Source: an uncultured Dorea sp. (GTDB lineage: Bacteria; Bacillota; Clostridia; Lachnospirales; Lachnospiraceae). Taken from it: a DNA stretch of 24,156 nucleotides. This document shows, in pieces, positions 1 to 8,205 of the stretch; position 1 is the stretch's first letter; each line of letters opens with the position of its first letter. Location: NCBI GenBank assembly GCA_910577685.1, contig CAJTOH010000051.1, positions 1 through 24,156 of the forward strand, in the 5' to 3' direction. Made by a program: the position numbers and the translations under genes. The notes beneath the pieces were generated by a model that was not told the origin of the DNA, made no database searches, and saw nothing but the letters and a program-made list of their open reading frames with translations.

Positions 1-41
1 CTTGATAGTATAGATTGTTCAACTTTTCTTGTCCACACTTA

Positions 42-47
42 TATACT
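42..47 (+). promoter_or_regulatory. possible -10 box for arr
   Basis: TATACT lies about 45 bases before the arr start and matches a sigma-A -10 box at five of six positions. No good -35 box sits at 17 bases; TTCAAC at 18-23 is a weak candidate. The assignment is tentative. Confidence 0.3.
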
Positions 48-92
48 AACACCAAGAAAAGACAGGAGACGACATCAAAAGGAGGTTTTGAT

Positions 93-524
93 ATGGATCA
101 AAAAATAATATTCAGTCCCGGCTCTTTCTTTCACGGGACAAAAGCAGATTTAAAAACAGGTGATTTACTTACAAAAGGCTTCCAGTCCAACTATGCGGAC
201 AGAACGGCAAAGTATGTTTATTTTGCAGGGACAATAGACGCGGCTGTCTGGGGCGCGGAATTGGCGGCCGGGAACGGGAAGCAGCGCATCTATGTTGTGG
301 AGCCGACCGGAGACTTTGAAGATGACCCGAATGTAACAGACAAGAAATTTCCGGGAAACCCAACGAAGTCTTACCGGACGCAATCACCCTTGAAAATCGT
401 CGGTGAAGTGATTGGTTGGAATGGACATTCACCGGAAGTCCTGCAGAATATGAGAGAACATCTGGAAAAACTGGACAGGATGGGGAATAGGCGCAATCGA
501 ATAGGGCCATCTTGGAATATGTGA
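93..524 (+). CDS. arr: rifamycin ADP-ribosyltransferase (Arr)
   Basis: Arr transfers ADP-ribose from NAD+ to a hydroxyl of rifamycins and so inactivates them in the cytoplasm. The 143-residue product has the usual length of the family and its recognisable landmarks in order: FFHGT near residue 11, the SNYADRTAKYVYF stretch, AAVWGAELAAG, IYVVEPTG, and the C-terminal FPGNPTKSYR and GEVIGWNGHSPE segments. The start at 93 is chosen because AAAGGAGG sits 6-7 bases upstream; an in-frame ATG at 15 would put that ribosome binding site inside the gene. The gene stands alone, convergent with the histidine kinase gene to its right. Arr homologues occur on chromosomes and on mobile elements; no mobility gene is visible here. 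Family assignment is from remembered conserved motifs. Actual rifampicin resistance is inferred. Confidence 0.93.
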   Translation: MDQKIIFSPGSFFHGTKADLKTGDLLTKGFQSNYADRTAKYVYFAGTIDAAVWGAELAAGNGKQRIYVVEPTGDFEDDPNVTDKKFPGNPTKSYRTQSPLKIVGEVIGWNGHSPEVLQNMREHLEKLDRMGNRRNRIGPSWNM

Positions 525-540
525 TTTTTACAGAGACATT

Positions 541-580
541 AATCAGAAATTGCCGGTGTTTTTGTGCCGAAATTTTTTTT
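541..580 (+). terminator. possible weak terminator after arr
   Basis: A short imperfect hairpin (CCGGTG, loop, TGCCGA with G-T pairs, possibly extended by AAATT/AATTT) is followed by a run of eight T at 573-580. It lies 20-55 bases after the arr stop. The stem is poor, so this is a suggestion only. The rest of 525-735 holds no convincing gene. Confidence 0.35.
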
Positions 581-735
581 CATGTATCCAGTCAGCGAAG
601 TATTCCTGCCGGCGGTGCAGTTTCTGACGGATCAATACCTTAAAAAATTATCATATTTCTAAGCCGGAAAATCCAAAACGCCCGCAGTATCCGCCGGAAA
701 AGATAAAGAAGACTCCATGCAGATATGTTTGCCGA

Positions 736-2040
736 CTATTTAAAAGGCAGTGTAACAAAGAATGTAGCCCCTCCCCCGTCGGTATCTTTACATCCTGCTT
801 TACCATTCATCATTTTCGCAAGTTCATCCGCTATGCTAAGCCCCAAGCCAAAACTAGATTTATCTGTCCTTGACTTGTCGGCGCAATAGAAACGGTTAAA
901 AATATACGGCTTGTCCTCTTCGTGAATACCTTTTCCGTGGTCAATCACGAAAAAGGTGATCTGTCTTGCGGTTACCTCTGCTTTAATTTCGATTTGTTCA
1001 GTATTTACGGAATGGCGAACGGCATTATCCATATAAATTGTCAATATCTGAAAAAGCCGTTCTCCATCTGCACATAGATTGGGATAACTTGTTTCCCCGA
1101 TATCCAGGCACAGGCGGATTTTTTTACTAATGCAGATTGGTTCATAGGTTTCATATAACGAGATCAACAATGTATCTACATCGATGATATTTTTGCACAG
1201 CGTCCATGATTTCGCATCAGAAGAAGCCAGAAGCAGCATATCTCCGACCAGTTTCGACATCCTCATACATTCTTTGTCTAATATATTAACAGATTTTCTA
1301 AAATCAGTATTATCTATTTGTAATTGTTCCAGTCTTTCCGCGTTCGCCAAGATAACGGCCAGCGGAGATTTCAATTCATGGGAGGCGGAAGCTATAAAAT
1401 CTTTCTGGCTTTTCAGCATTACTTCCGTTGGCTTTAACGCTTTTTTTATAAGCAAACGGCTCATAATAGTCACGGCAATAAGGGCGAGAAACCATAAGGA
1501 AAGATAAAGCAAAGCCTGTTCTGTTAAAAGCTCAGACAGGGATTGCTGCCTGTAAATAAGCGATAGATAATAAGCCGTGTCATCCGGAAGGGTAATCGTT
1601 GCAAGTATCCCTAAATAGCCGTCATTTTTCGTTCCGCTAAATTCAAATATCCCGCTTTGATCTATGGTTGGCCTATTATCGTTTGCAATTATAAAAGACC
1701 GCTCTTTGTCCGCCTGTATGCGGAAATGCTCTAAAAGAGTATCTGCATCGGTAGGAAAATCGGAAGCCGTTTGGTATATCATCTTTCCGTAAATATCCTG
1801 AATACTGCAAAATATCGGGCGCTTGTATTCCTGATAGGAATTCAGGACGGGTTCAAAAGCCTGATTGCTGTCTTCAAGCCGGTACATCATCTGCGTAACC
1901 ATTCTCTGGAAAAAAACAGCCTCGTTTGACTGTTCAATGCGGATATAATTTTTGCAGAGTATCACCATAATAGCGGTAATGATTAACATAATTGTCGTTA
2001 TAAAAAAGAAGTTTAGTTTTCTTGAAAGAGGTTTCAGCAT
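736..2040 (-). CDS. sensor histidine kinase of a two-component system
   Basis: Membrane-bound kinase of 434 residues that would autophosphorylate and pass phosphate to the response regulator encoded just upstream. Membrane segments are at about 9-29 and 176-196, enclosing an extracellular sensor region of roughly 145 residues. The H-box is SHELKSP with the phospho-accepting His221. The catalytic domain shows the N-box around Asn339 (MDNAVRH), the G1 box DHGKG at 367-371 and the G2 box GLGLS at 398-402. There is little room for a full HAMP domain between the second membrane segment and the H-box. GGAGATAG precedes the start. The start lies 40 bases after the regulator's stop, so the two are probably cotranscribed. 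The divergent transporter cassette suggests that the sensed signal is an envelope-active compound, but the ligand is unknown. Confidence 0.9.
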   Translation of the reverse strand: MLKPLSRKLNFFFITTIMLIITAIMVILCKNYIRIEQSNEAVFFQRMVTQMMYRLEDSNQAFEPVLNSYQEYKRPIFCSIQDIYGKMIYQTASDFPTDADTLLEHFRIQADKERSFIIANDNRPTIDQSGIFEFSGTKNDGYLGILATITLPDDTAYYLSLIYRQQSLSELLTEQALLYLSLWFLALIAVTIMSRLLIKKALKPTEVMLKSQKDFIASASHELKSPLAVILANAERLEQLQIDNTDFRKSVNILDKECMRMSKLVGDMLLLASSDAKSWTLCKNIIDVDTLLISLYETYEPICISKKIRLCLDIGETSYPNLCADGERLFQILTIYMDNAVRHSVNTEQIEIKAEVTARQITFFVIDHGKGIHEEDKPYIFNRFYCADKSRTDKSSFGLGLSIADELAKMMNGKAGCKDTDGGGATFFVTLPFK

Positions 2041-2080
2041 TTTCTATCTCCAATCTGTTACGGCTCATACACGAAAAGCA

Positions 2081-2767
2081 TTATTTCTGCTTATGGGTCA
2101 GAGAATATCCCGCGCCATATACTGTTTTTATTTCACAGATACTCTTTAATTCCCGTAACCGTTTCCGCAGAAAAGAAATATAATTATCCACATTCCCCTG
2201 TTCAACATCCGAGGAGGTACCCCATATTTTCAGGATAAGCCGCTCCCTTGAAAAAAGCGTTTCCGGGCTTTTCAGCAGGACGGATAACAGTTCGGATTCC
2301 TTTGCCGTTAAAAAGATAGTCTTTGAGCCGCAAGTTAGTTCACGTTTTAATTTATCAAAACGCAAGTCGGCATATTGGAGTTTATCTTCTGATTTTATTT
2401 TGACAGGACGCCTTGTTAAAGCCCTCACACGGGCAAGCAGTTCCTGTATATGGAAAGGCTTGGCCAAATAATCGTCAGCCCCGCCGTCCAGTCCCTCGAT
2501 TTTTTCATTAAGGGCGGTCATCCCTGTAATGATGATGACGGGAATCTGGATTCCTTTTTTCCGCATAGCTTTAATAATTGTCAGACCGTCGATAATAGGG
2601 AGCATCCTGTCCACAATAGCTATATCATAGGAATAATCCGTATGCAAGGCATATAGCATGGCGGTTTCCCCGTCATTGCAGGCATCAACCATATAACCGT
2701 TTTTTGTCAATTCCGATTGTATAGAGTTACAAAGCTCTAAGTCGTCTTCAAGAAGAAGTATTTTCAT
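2081..2767 (-). CDS. OmpR-family response regulator
   Basis: DNA-binding regulator of 228 residues. The receiver domain (about 1-115) has the acidic pair Asp8/Asp9, the phosphorylation site Asp53 (VDRMLP), Thr81 and Lys103 (AKPF). A winged-helix output domain fills about 128-224 and ends with the family-typical TVYGAGYSL. The start at 2767 is favoured over a longer in-frame start at 2857 because AAGGAAGGGA lies just before it and the protein then begins with the standard MKILLLEDD. It precedes and probably shares a transcript with the histidine kinase gene. It most likely controls its own promoter and the divergent lipoprotein/permease/ATPase genes; the target is inferred from gene order only. 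Confidence 0.92.
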   Translation of the reverse strand: MKILLLEDDLELCNSIQSELTKNGYMVDACNDGETAMLYALHTDYSYDIAIVDRMLPIIDGLTIIKAMRKKGIQIPVIIITGMTALNEKIEGLDGGADDYLAKPFHIQELLARVRALTRRPVKIKSEDKLQYADLRFDKLKRELTCGSKTIFLTAKESELLSVLLKSPETLFSRERLILKIWGTSSDVEQGNVDNYISFLRKRLRELKSICEIKTVYGAGYSLTHKQK

Positions 2768-2834
2768 TGTTCGAATCCCTTCCTTGATATTGTTTGCTGT
2801 CTCGGAGCATAAAGGTATATTTAGTATTAGTATA

Positions 2835-2848
2835 ATAGAAAATTCTAT
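2835..2848. repeat. small inverted repeat in the divergent promoter region
   Basis: ATAGAA and TTCTAT form a perfect 6-bp inverted repeat with a 2-base spacer. It lies next to a possible minus-strand -10 box (TATACT, read on the minus strand at 2834-2829) about 65 bases before the response regulator start. It could be an operator for the regulator, but AT-rich DNA yields such repeats by chance. Confidence 0.3.
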
Positions 2849-2914
2849 AAAAATCATCTAAAAAACGATTTAAATATCTTACCATTTTACAGGATTTTTA
2901 GCAGGGTTTTTCTA

Positions 2915-2975
2915 TACAATGGCTTCGTAACTAGAACGCCGTGCTTCATTGTACGGCGTCCATAAACCATTGTAC
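2915..2975 (+). promoter_or_regulatory. nested hairpins and 21-bp-spaced repeats before the lipoprotein gene
   Basis: An outer inverted repeat, TACAATGG at 2915-2922 and CCATTGTA at 2967-2974, encloses an inner stem, ACGCCGTGC at 2936-2944 with GTACGGCGT at 2951-2959 (loop TTCATT, one G-T pair). The 8-mer CATTGTAC occurs at 2947-2954 and again at 2968-2975, exactly 21 bases apart. GCTTC also occurs at 2922 and 2943, again 21 apart. Two helical turns of spacing fits direct-repeat binding by an OmpR-family regulator; a leader RNA structure is the alternative. No well-spaced sigma-A promoter was found, although TACAAT at 2915-2920 could be a -10 box. Confidence 0.45.
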
Positions 2976-3015
2976 TAAAATGCAAATAAATCAAAAAGAA
3001 AGGCGGAAAAGAATT

Positions 3016-3567
3016 ATGAAGAGTAAAAAATTAATGCGGGCGTTAGCGCTTTGTTTGTGTATTTTTACTTTGGCAGGTTGCGGTACGTCAGGCGGATCGG
3101 ACAAAAAAGGAAAAAGAGAAACCAGGAATCCACCTATCGAAAAAGAAACTTCTGATGGAAAAGATTCAAATACTGCCGGAAGTAAAGAGGGAAGTATAGA
3201 TGAAGGTAGAGAGGGAAGTATAGATGGCGGCGAAATTCTTGCGGCGTCTGATCTCCAGGGCAGCGTGATAGAATTTTCGGACAATGGATGCGTAATTAAC
3301 CCTGTAGAAACAAGCGGCGACGGAGGTTCGGCGGCTTCCATTACGGCGGAAGGATACGAAGACGAAGGGGCAAAGGTAACTATTAGATATGGGGATAACT
3401 GCACTTTCCATAAAGCGGTGATGGATATAACCACAGGAAAAGCCGCTGTCAGCGAAGCCGCCATATCGGATATTAAGAAAAAAACATCATTGGTTCTCTA
3501 CGGAAATTTTGATGATACGGAAAATTTTACGGCTTCAAAAGTTGTGATTGCCCAATACGAATACTAG
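3016..3567 (+). CDS. putative lipoprotein of an ABC transporter cassette
   Basis: A 183-residue protein with a lipoprotein signal peptide: basic MKSKK, a hydrophobic core at 6-20 and the lipobox LAGC with Cys22 as the predicted lipidated residue. A low-complexity, charged linker follows (to about residue 75). It includes two 8-residue units starting EGSID, encoded by a 16-base direct repeat at 3187-3202 and 3211-3226. The C-terminal ~105 residues look like a compact beta-rich domain (from DLQGSVIEF to VVIAQYEY), reminiscent of DUF5666-type domains, but I cannot assign it firmly. AAAGGCGG precedes the chosen ATG; earlier in-frame ATGs lack such a site and would bury the signal peptide. It is the first gene of the cassette, so an accessory or adaptor role on the outer membrane face is inferred. 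Confidence 0.8.
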   Translation: MKSKKLMRALALCLCIFTLAGCGTSGGSDKKGKRETRNPPIEKETSDGKDSNTAGSKEGSIDEGREGSIDGGEILAASDLQGSVIEFSDNGCVINPVETSGDGGSAASITAEGYEDEGAKVTIRYGDNCTFHKAVMDITTGKAAVSEAAISDIKKKTSLVLYGNFDDTENFTASKVVIAQYEY

Positions 3568-3578
3568 GAGGAAGAAAT

Positions 3579-4796
3579 ATGACGTTTTATCAGCTTGCCT
3601 TTCGGTATTTGTGGAGAAAAAAAGCAAAGACAATCCTGTTGTTTTTCGTGCTGCTCATTGTGAGCGGCATGATACTAAGCACAAACATGATACTCCGTGC
3701 AACGGCTGCTTCAAAAGCGGCAATTGGAGAAAAAACGAAAGCGAAAGTCGTTATGGGAGTTTTGAAAGAAGATGTCAGGATTACGCCGGACGACGTAGAA
3801 GGGATAAGGAATTTGAAGGAAGTTTCCGCCGTAAATTGTCAGGCGGAAAACGAAGCGTTTCCTCTAAATTTCCAATTGATTACGAGCAGCGGTTCTGCAG
3901 AAGAATCCAATCAGAAAGTATCCCTTCTATCCTACGATAATCTGGAAAATGACAGCGGGTTTTCGGAAGGAGTGTACCGACTTGTTTCGGGCGGCTATAT
4001 TGCCGAAGGCGTAAAAGGGGTTGTCATTAACTCTTATCTGGCGGATTACAATCAATTAAAATCAGGGGACTTCATAGAATTAGAAACCGCAGATGGAAGG
4101 CGGGCCGCCCTTAAGATTGTCGGTATCTTTTTATCCGGAAATGAAAGCAAACAGCCGGAGGGGATGGATTCCGTAAACCGTATTGAAAACCAGATGTTCA
4201 TAGATCATAATTCCTACTCGGATTTATTTGGAACGGACGGTTATACCAAAGTCGCTGTTTATTGTAAAAATCCGGAGCAATTAAGTGTGTTAGAGGAAAA
4301 ATTGAGCAAAAATTTATCTGATAAAGCGGATTTAGCATCATCTGATACATTATATAAACAAATGGCTTTACCGTTGGAACAGATTGCCAGAGCGGCAAAG
4401 CTTATGCTTGCCCTGACTCTTATAGCCGGGACAGCTGTCGTATCGTTATTGCTTTGTATGTGGATGCGGACACGGCAGAGAGAAACCGCTGTTTTCATTA
4501 GTATCGGGAAATCAAAAGCCAGTATTTTTTTACAGGTATTTTTAGAATCATTCTCGGTCTTTGCGCTGGCTGTCTTTGGATCATGCGGTCTGGGAAACTT
4601 TATGGCCGGCCTTCTGCAAGGTTTTCTTACGGACTCTGAGACAACGGATATTTCTTTAGAGGTCTTATTGCGGTTCAAAGATGCCGGCGTTCTGGCGGGT
4701 TTGGGAAGCCTGCTTATACTGGCGGCGGTTATCGTTTCCCTGTTCCCGATCTTAAAAACAAACCCTAAAGAAACTTTATCAAAAATGGAGGGATAG
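3579..4796 (+). CDS. FtsX/MacB-like ABC transporter permease (first)
   Basis: A 405-residue permease with the MacB/FtsX layout: one N-terminal membrane segment (about 18-38), a large extracellular domain (about 40-270), then three membrane segments at about 274-295, 324-350 and 370-391. The cytoplasmic loop after the second segment has the typical RQRETAVFISIGKSKASIF pattern of FtsX domains. AGGAGG sits just before the start, 12 bases after the lipoprotein gene. It probably pairs with the second permease as a heterodimer driven by the ATPase two genes downstream. Such transporters often use mechanotransmission to extrude or dislodge substrates such as antimicrobial peptides; the substrate here is unknown. 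Confidence 0.88.
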   Translation: MTFYQLAFRYLWRKKAKTILLFFVLLIVSGMILSTNMILRATAASKAAIGEKTKAKVVMGVLKEDVRITPDDVEGIRNLKEVSAVNCQAENEAFPLNFQLITSSGSAEESNQKVSLLSYDNLENDSGFSEGVYRLVSGGYIAEGVKGVVINSYLADYNQLKSGDFIELETADGRRAALKIVGIFLSGNESKQPEGMDSVNRIENQMFIDHNSYSDLFGTDGYTKVAVYCKNPEQLSVLEEKLSKNLSDKADLASSDTLYKQMALPLEQIARAAKLMLALTLIAGTAVVSLLLCMWMRTRQRETAVFISIGKSKASIFLQVFLESFSVFALAVFGSCGLGNFMAGLLQGFLTDSETTDISLEVLLRFKDAGVLAGLGSLLILAAVIVSLFPILKTNPKETLSKMEG

Positions 4797-4799
4797 GCA

Positions 4800-6248
4800 A
4801 TGAACAGTTTTCAAAGGGCATGGCGTTCAGTTATACGCAAACCGGTCAAAAGCATACTGCTGTTTTTGATAGTATTTATTATCAGTTTGTTTTTCTTGTC
4901 CGGCATGGCCAGCCGAAACGCAAGTATCGCCACTCAGAATATAACAAAACAGGCGGTAGGGGCAGGCTTTCTGATGGAAGCGAACGAAGCGGATAAGCAT
5001 AACAGGGCGGAAGAAATCCTTGAGCAAAAGGGCGAGGGAGAAGAAGGAAATTTTGACGGCGTCAATGTTGAAAAGATAGAAACAGAATATGGGGCGTCAT
5101 GGAGAGTATGGTATGACAATTCGTTCCAGACGCTTCTGCTTCATGATATTGAAAAGATTTCCGCTGTTTCAGGTATTTCCGCGTATAATATTACAACTGC
5201 CGTCACAGCCGTAAATCCTGTGAATTTTTCCAGAATTGAAGACGACGATGTAGACCAGAGTTCCGATTTGCGCTGTGTCAGCTTAATAGGCAGCAAGGAT
5301 ATGTCGTTAGATACAAACATACTGTCGGGAAATGTGACGATTAAGGAAGGACGGATGATAACGGCAGAGGATTCCGACGTATGCGTAATTTCAGAAGAGC
5401 TTGCAGAGAAAAATAATTTATCGGTTGGAAGCAGGATACAATTTAACGACCGTCATGACAGAGAAAATGCAGAAGTATTTGAGGCTGAGATCGTGGGGAT
5501 TTACAAGGTCCGGCAAAAAATGACGCCCGTTATGTCCGGAGATACCTACCGTTCTGAAAACATTATCTTTACGGATCTGGGATTCCCGGAAAAAGCGGAA
5601 GGGAGCGTCTCCGGCGCATTATATGAAAAAGCATATTTCAAAGCAGCAGACGTGAATCAATACGATGAAATAAAAAAGGAGATCCGGAAAATAGATATCG
5701 GATGGGAACGCTATGATTTGATTGACAATAACGGAAACATTGATACGATGTCCTCTAATTTTAATGATTTGGAGGAGGTCAGCCAAATGTTAGTTATCGT
5801 TGTTGCGGGAGCCAGCCTGATCATCCTGTTTTTAGCGTTCGTTTTCTGGATGAAGGGAAGGGTGCAGGAAATCGGGATTTTGTTAGCCCTTGGCACGCCG
5901 AAGATAAAAATATTCGGGCAGATATTATTGGAAGCGGTCATGATAGCTTCCGCCGCCGTATTCCTCTCTTTTACGGCAGCGCCCGCCGCGTCTAAAATAA
6001 CGGCGGATTATCTTGTGGAGCAGCAGGTCCGGCAGGCTGACGAGCAGTCTGTCTTGGAGGCAAACAAGGTTGCAAAATCTGCGGAGGATTCAGAAGAAAC
6101 CGTTACAGGCGTTTCCGTTGAAGTTACACCGGAACTCATGCTGTACGATTGGTTCGGCGTTGCAGTGTTGGTGATAATATCGGTAGGGGCTGCAGATCTA
6201 TTGATCGCCCGTAAAAATCCCAAAGATATTTTCAGTGAAATCAATTAG
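4800..6248 (+). CDS. FtsX/MacB-like ABC transporter permease (second)
   Basis: A 482-residue permease with the same topology as its neighbour: a membrane segment at about 18-36, an extracellular domain to about 328, and membrane segments at about 330-350, 378-398 and 451-469. The cytoplasmic loop KGRVQEIGILLALGTPK is a clear FtsX-domain signature. It differs from the first permease by an extra acidic extracellular stretch of about 50 residues between its last two membrane segments. Its start follows the previous stop by three bases, with GGAGGG inside the end of the upstream gene, so translation is probably coupled. The two permeases are divergent paralogues and are expected to form one heterodimeric channel. 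Confidence 0.88.
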   Translation: MNSFQRAWRSVIRKPVKSILLFLIVFIISLFFLSGMASRNASIATQNITKQAVGAGFLMEANEADKHNRAEEILEQKGEGEEGNFDGVNVEKIETEYGASWRVWYDNSFQTLLLHDIEKISAVSGISAYNITTAVTAVNPVNFSRIEDDDVDQSSDLRCVSLIGSKDMSLDTNILSGNVTIKEGRMITAEDSDVCVISEELAEKNNLSVGSRIQFNDRHDRENAEVFEAEIVGIYKVRQKMTPVMSGDTYRSENIIFTDLGFPEKAEGSVSGALYEKAYFKAADVNQYDEIKKEIRKIDIGWERYDLIDNNGNIDTMSSNFNDLEEVSQMLVIVVAGASLIILFLAFVFWMKGRVQEIGILLALGTPKIKIFGQILLEAVMIASAAVFLSFTAAPAASKITADYLVEQQVRQADEQSVLEANKVAKSAEDSEETVTGVSVEVTPELMLYDWFGVAVLVIISVGAADLLIARKNPKDIFSEIN

Positions 6249-6260
6249 GAGGCCGCAAAT

Positions 6261-6932
6261 ATGGTATTAGAGGCTAAAAATGTAAAATATGCATATAAAT
6301 CACAGAAAGAAAAAGAGATTCTGAAAAATGTTTCCATGCAGTTTGAAGAAAAGAAATTTTATACGATTGTCGGCGCAAGCGGGGCGGGCAAAACAACATT
6401 CCTGTCCTTGCTTGCGGGGCTGGATACGCCTTCGGAAGGAATAATTTTATATGAGGGTGAGGATATACGGGTAAAAGGGCTTAACTGCCACAGGAAGAAT
6501 AATGTGTCGTTGGTTTTCCAAAATTATAACTTAATTGATTATCTGACGACGGAGGAAAATGTACGGCTTGGCGGAACAAAAAATCCGCGGTATTTATTGG
6601 AGCAAGTAAGTATTCCTTGTGAGGATTGGAATAGAAATGTCCTGCAGTTGTCAGGCGGTCAGCAGCAGCGGGTTGCAATTGCAAGGGCATTAGCAAGTAA
6701 CGCTAAAGTGCTGCTTGCGGATGAGCCGACAGGAAACCTTGACGAAACCACTGCGGCGGAGATTATAGAATTACTGAAAAGAACGGCGCATGAGCTTGGA
6801 AAGTGCGTCATTGCAGTTACGCACAGCAGGTATCTTGCGGCGCAGGCAGACGAGGTTATTATGATTAAAGATGGCGCGGTTGAAAAAATAATTATCGGAG
6901 GGTATAATGATGAGGCAGTAAAGGAACTTTAG
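6261..6932 (+). CDS. ABC transporter ATP-binding protein (MacB/LolD type)
   Basis: A 223-residue ATPase that would power the two permeases encoded directly upstream. It has the Walker A motif GASGAGKT at 38-45, the Q-loop FQNYN, the signature LSGGQQQR starting at residue 130, Walker B LLADEPTGNLD with Asp154/Glu155, and a VTHS switch region. The Q-loop to signature stretch is short compared with typical LolD/MacB ATPases, but no catalytic element is missing. GGAGG lies just before the ATG, 12 bases after the second permease. A hairpin (6942-6976) follows the stop. Export or detoxification of a peptide is the family-based expectation; the substrate is unknown. Confidence 0.93.
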   Translation: MVLEAKNVKYAYKSQKEKEILKNVSMQFEEKKFYTIVGASGAGKTTFLSLLAGLDTPSEGIILYEGEDIRVKGLNCHRKNNVSLVFQNYNLIDYLTTEENVRLGGTKNPRYLLEQVSIPCEDWNRNVLQLSGGQQQRVAIARALASNAKVLLADEPTGNLDETTAAEIIELLKRTAHELGKCVIAVTHSRYLAAQADEVIMIKDGAVEKIIIGGYNDEAVKEL

Positions 6933-6941
6933 GCCAAAGCG

Positions 6942-6976
6942 TGCCTGTGCCGCGGCTGTATATAACGGCGCAGGCA
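6942..6976 (+). other. GC-rich hairpin between transporter and DUF6361 operons
   Basis: TGCCTGTGCCG at 6942-6952 pairs with CGGCGCAGGCA at 6966-6976 (11 bp, one G-T pair, 13-base loop). It starts 10 bases after the ATPase stop and ends 32 bases before the next start. No T-run follows, so it is not a classical intrinsic terminator. It could protect the transporter mRNA 3' end, attenuate read-through, or mark a module junction. No clear separate promoter for the downstream genes is visible. Confidence 0.5.
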
Positions 6977-7008
6977 GGAAGGCAAAAAGAATCGGAAAGG
7001 AAGCGGCA

Positions 7009-8205
7009 GTGCAGTTAGGTTGGATTGATTTTTCAAAACAAGAAAGAAATAAGGTTCTGAACGTTCTCCACTTATTAGACGAACCGGGAGCGGTAGACGA
7101 ATTAGGCGTCGGTCCGATTCGCGATGCCTTTGCCGATTATTTTTTTCCGGGCACATCTACCGTCCAAACACGCGCGAAGTATTTTCTTATCGTCCCATAC
7201 GTCTTAAAGGAAGCAGGAAGCGGGATGTACGGATCAGATTTGAATACCATCCTCAGAAAAATAGATAGTGAAGAACGCAGATGCCGGGACCTCCTTACCT
7301 TGGCAGGCACTGACGGCGTCATCGGCAGTTTGGTCCCTCATTCATGGGTTGTTAGAACCCCGTCAAAGATCTATTGGAACGGCATAAAGAAACTGGGTAT
7401 ATTTAGGGCGGCCGATTTATCGGTGAAGGAATATATCCGCCAGAGTATTATACAAAGAACGCTTAAGCTGGCCAAAAGGTATGGTAATAGGGACAAAGAG
7501 GCCGAAGAAAATGAAAAGGACGACGCAGATGCAGGAGATCTTACATCATTCCAGTTTTGGAGTTTAGGTGATACGTATCAAAAGGATTGGAGAGATAACC
7601 TTACAATCGAGCTGCTACCTAAAGAAGCGGCATATTTAAAAAATCAGATTATAACCAGCCAGAGAGATTCCTTATTTGCGTTTATTTTAAAGAAGAATAT
7701 TTCTCCGGATAAATACGATTCATTCGGAGCGCTTTCGGCAGGCTTGAAGGGGATGATAAGTCCCGAGCTGGAGCATATGATGAAGCTTGCGGATGATTTT
7801 AATAATTTAGTTGCAATGATGATGACGAGATATAACCTGATCGTTTCTCAGGGCAGAAACAAAAGCGCGGCAGATTACTGGAATACGTTCTCTCAGGACA
7901 TGAAGAGACGAAGCAAAGTTGAGCTTAAAGACATTTTTAATGAGTTAAATATAAAAAATATCAATCTTCTCACGTTTCTGAAATTGGTTCAGGAGGCTTT
8001 CGCCGTCGGCGATATAGGGAAGGCCGACGAGTTGATCATGAATCGGGAAGTTAAGATAAAAGGGCAGGCCAGAGCCAAGACAAAACGCGCCGGAGAGTAT
8101 CCGGAGCAAAGCTGGATCGGCTACTTTATGCTTGATTATAGATACGGCCCTGCAAAGAGAATTATAAAAGATATTGTGAAGGCGGAGGTGAAGGAGCATG
8201 TTTAA
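7009..8205 (+). CDS. DUF6361-like protein, first gene of a putative defence operon
   Basis: A 398-residue protein that I recognise as DUF6361-like from its N-terminal block: LGWIDFS at 3-9, then VDELGVGPIRDAFAD and FFPGTSTVQTRAKYF. The biochemical role of this family is not known to me. It has no signal peptide or membrane segment, so it should be cytoplasmic. A charged, acidic stretch at about residues 163-178 looks like a flexible linker between N- and C-terminal parts. The start is GTG at 7009, preceded by GGAAAGGAA; I see no better in-frame ATG. Its stop overlaps the next gene's start by 8 bases, implying translational coupling with the PLD-like protein. The partner genes (nuclease-like and helicase) imply action on nucleic acid, perhaps as a target-recognition or adaptor subunit. 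Confidence 0.75.
   Translation: MQLGWIDFSKQERNKVLNVLHLLDEPGAVDELGVGPIRDAFADYFFPGTSTVQTRAKYFLIVPYVLKEAGSGMYGSDLNTILRKIDSEERRCRDLLTLAGTDGVIGSLVPHSWVVRTPSKIYWNGIKKLGIFRAADLSVKEYIRQSIIQRTLKLAKRYGNRDKEAEENEKDDADAGDLTSFQFWSLGDTYQKDWRDNLTIELLPKEAAYLKNQIITSQRDSLFAFILKKNISPDKYDSFGALSAGLKGMISPELEHMMKLADDFNNLVAMMMTRYNLIVSQGRNKSAADYWNTFSQDMKRRSKVELKDIFNELNIKNINLLTFLKLVQEAFAVGDIGKADELIMNREVKIKGQARAKTKRAGEYPEQSWIGYFMLDYRYGPAKRIIKDIVKAEVKEHV

Noticed and set aside
525..735. Gene remnant or small ORF (26 codons from 582) between arr and the kinase gene
   Set aside because: No ribosome binding site, several stops and no recognisable protein pattern; only a weak terminator is supported there.
3187..3226. Short tandem repeat in the lipoprotein gene as a phase-variation tract
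   Set aside because: The period is 24 bases, a multiple of three, so copy-number change would keep the frame; it is better read as a low-complexity linker.
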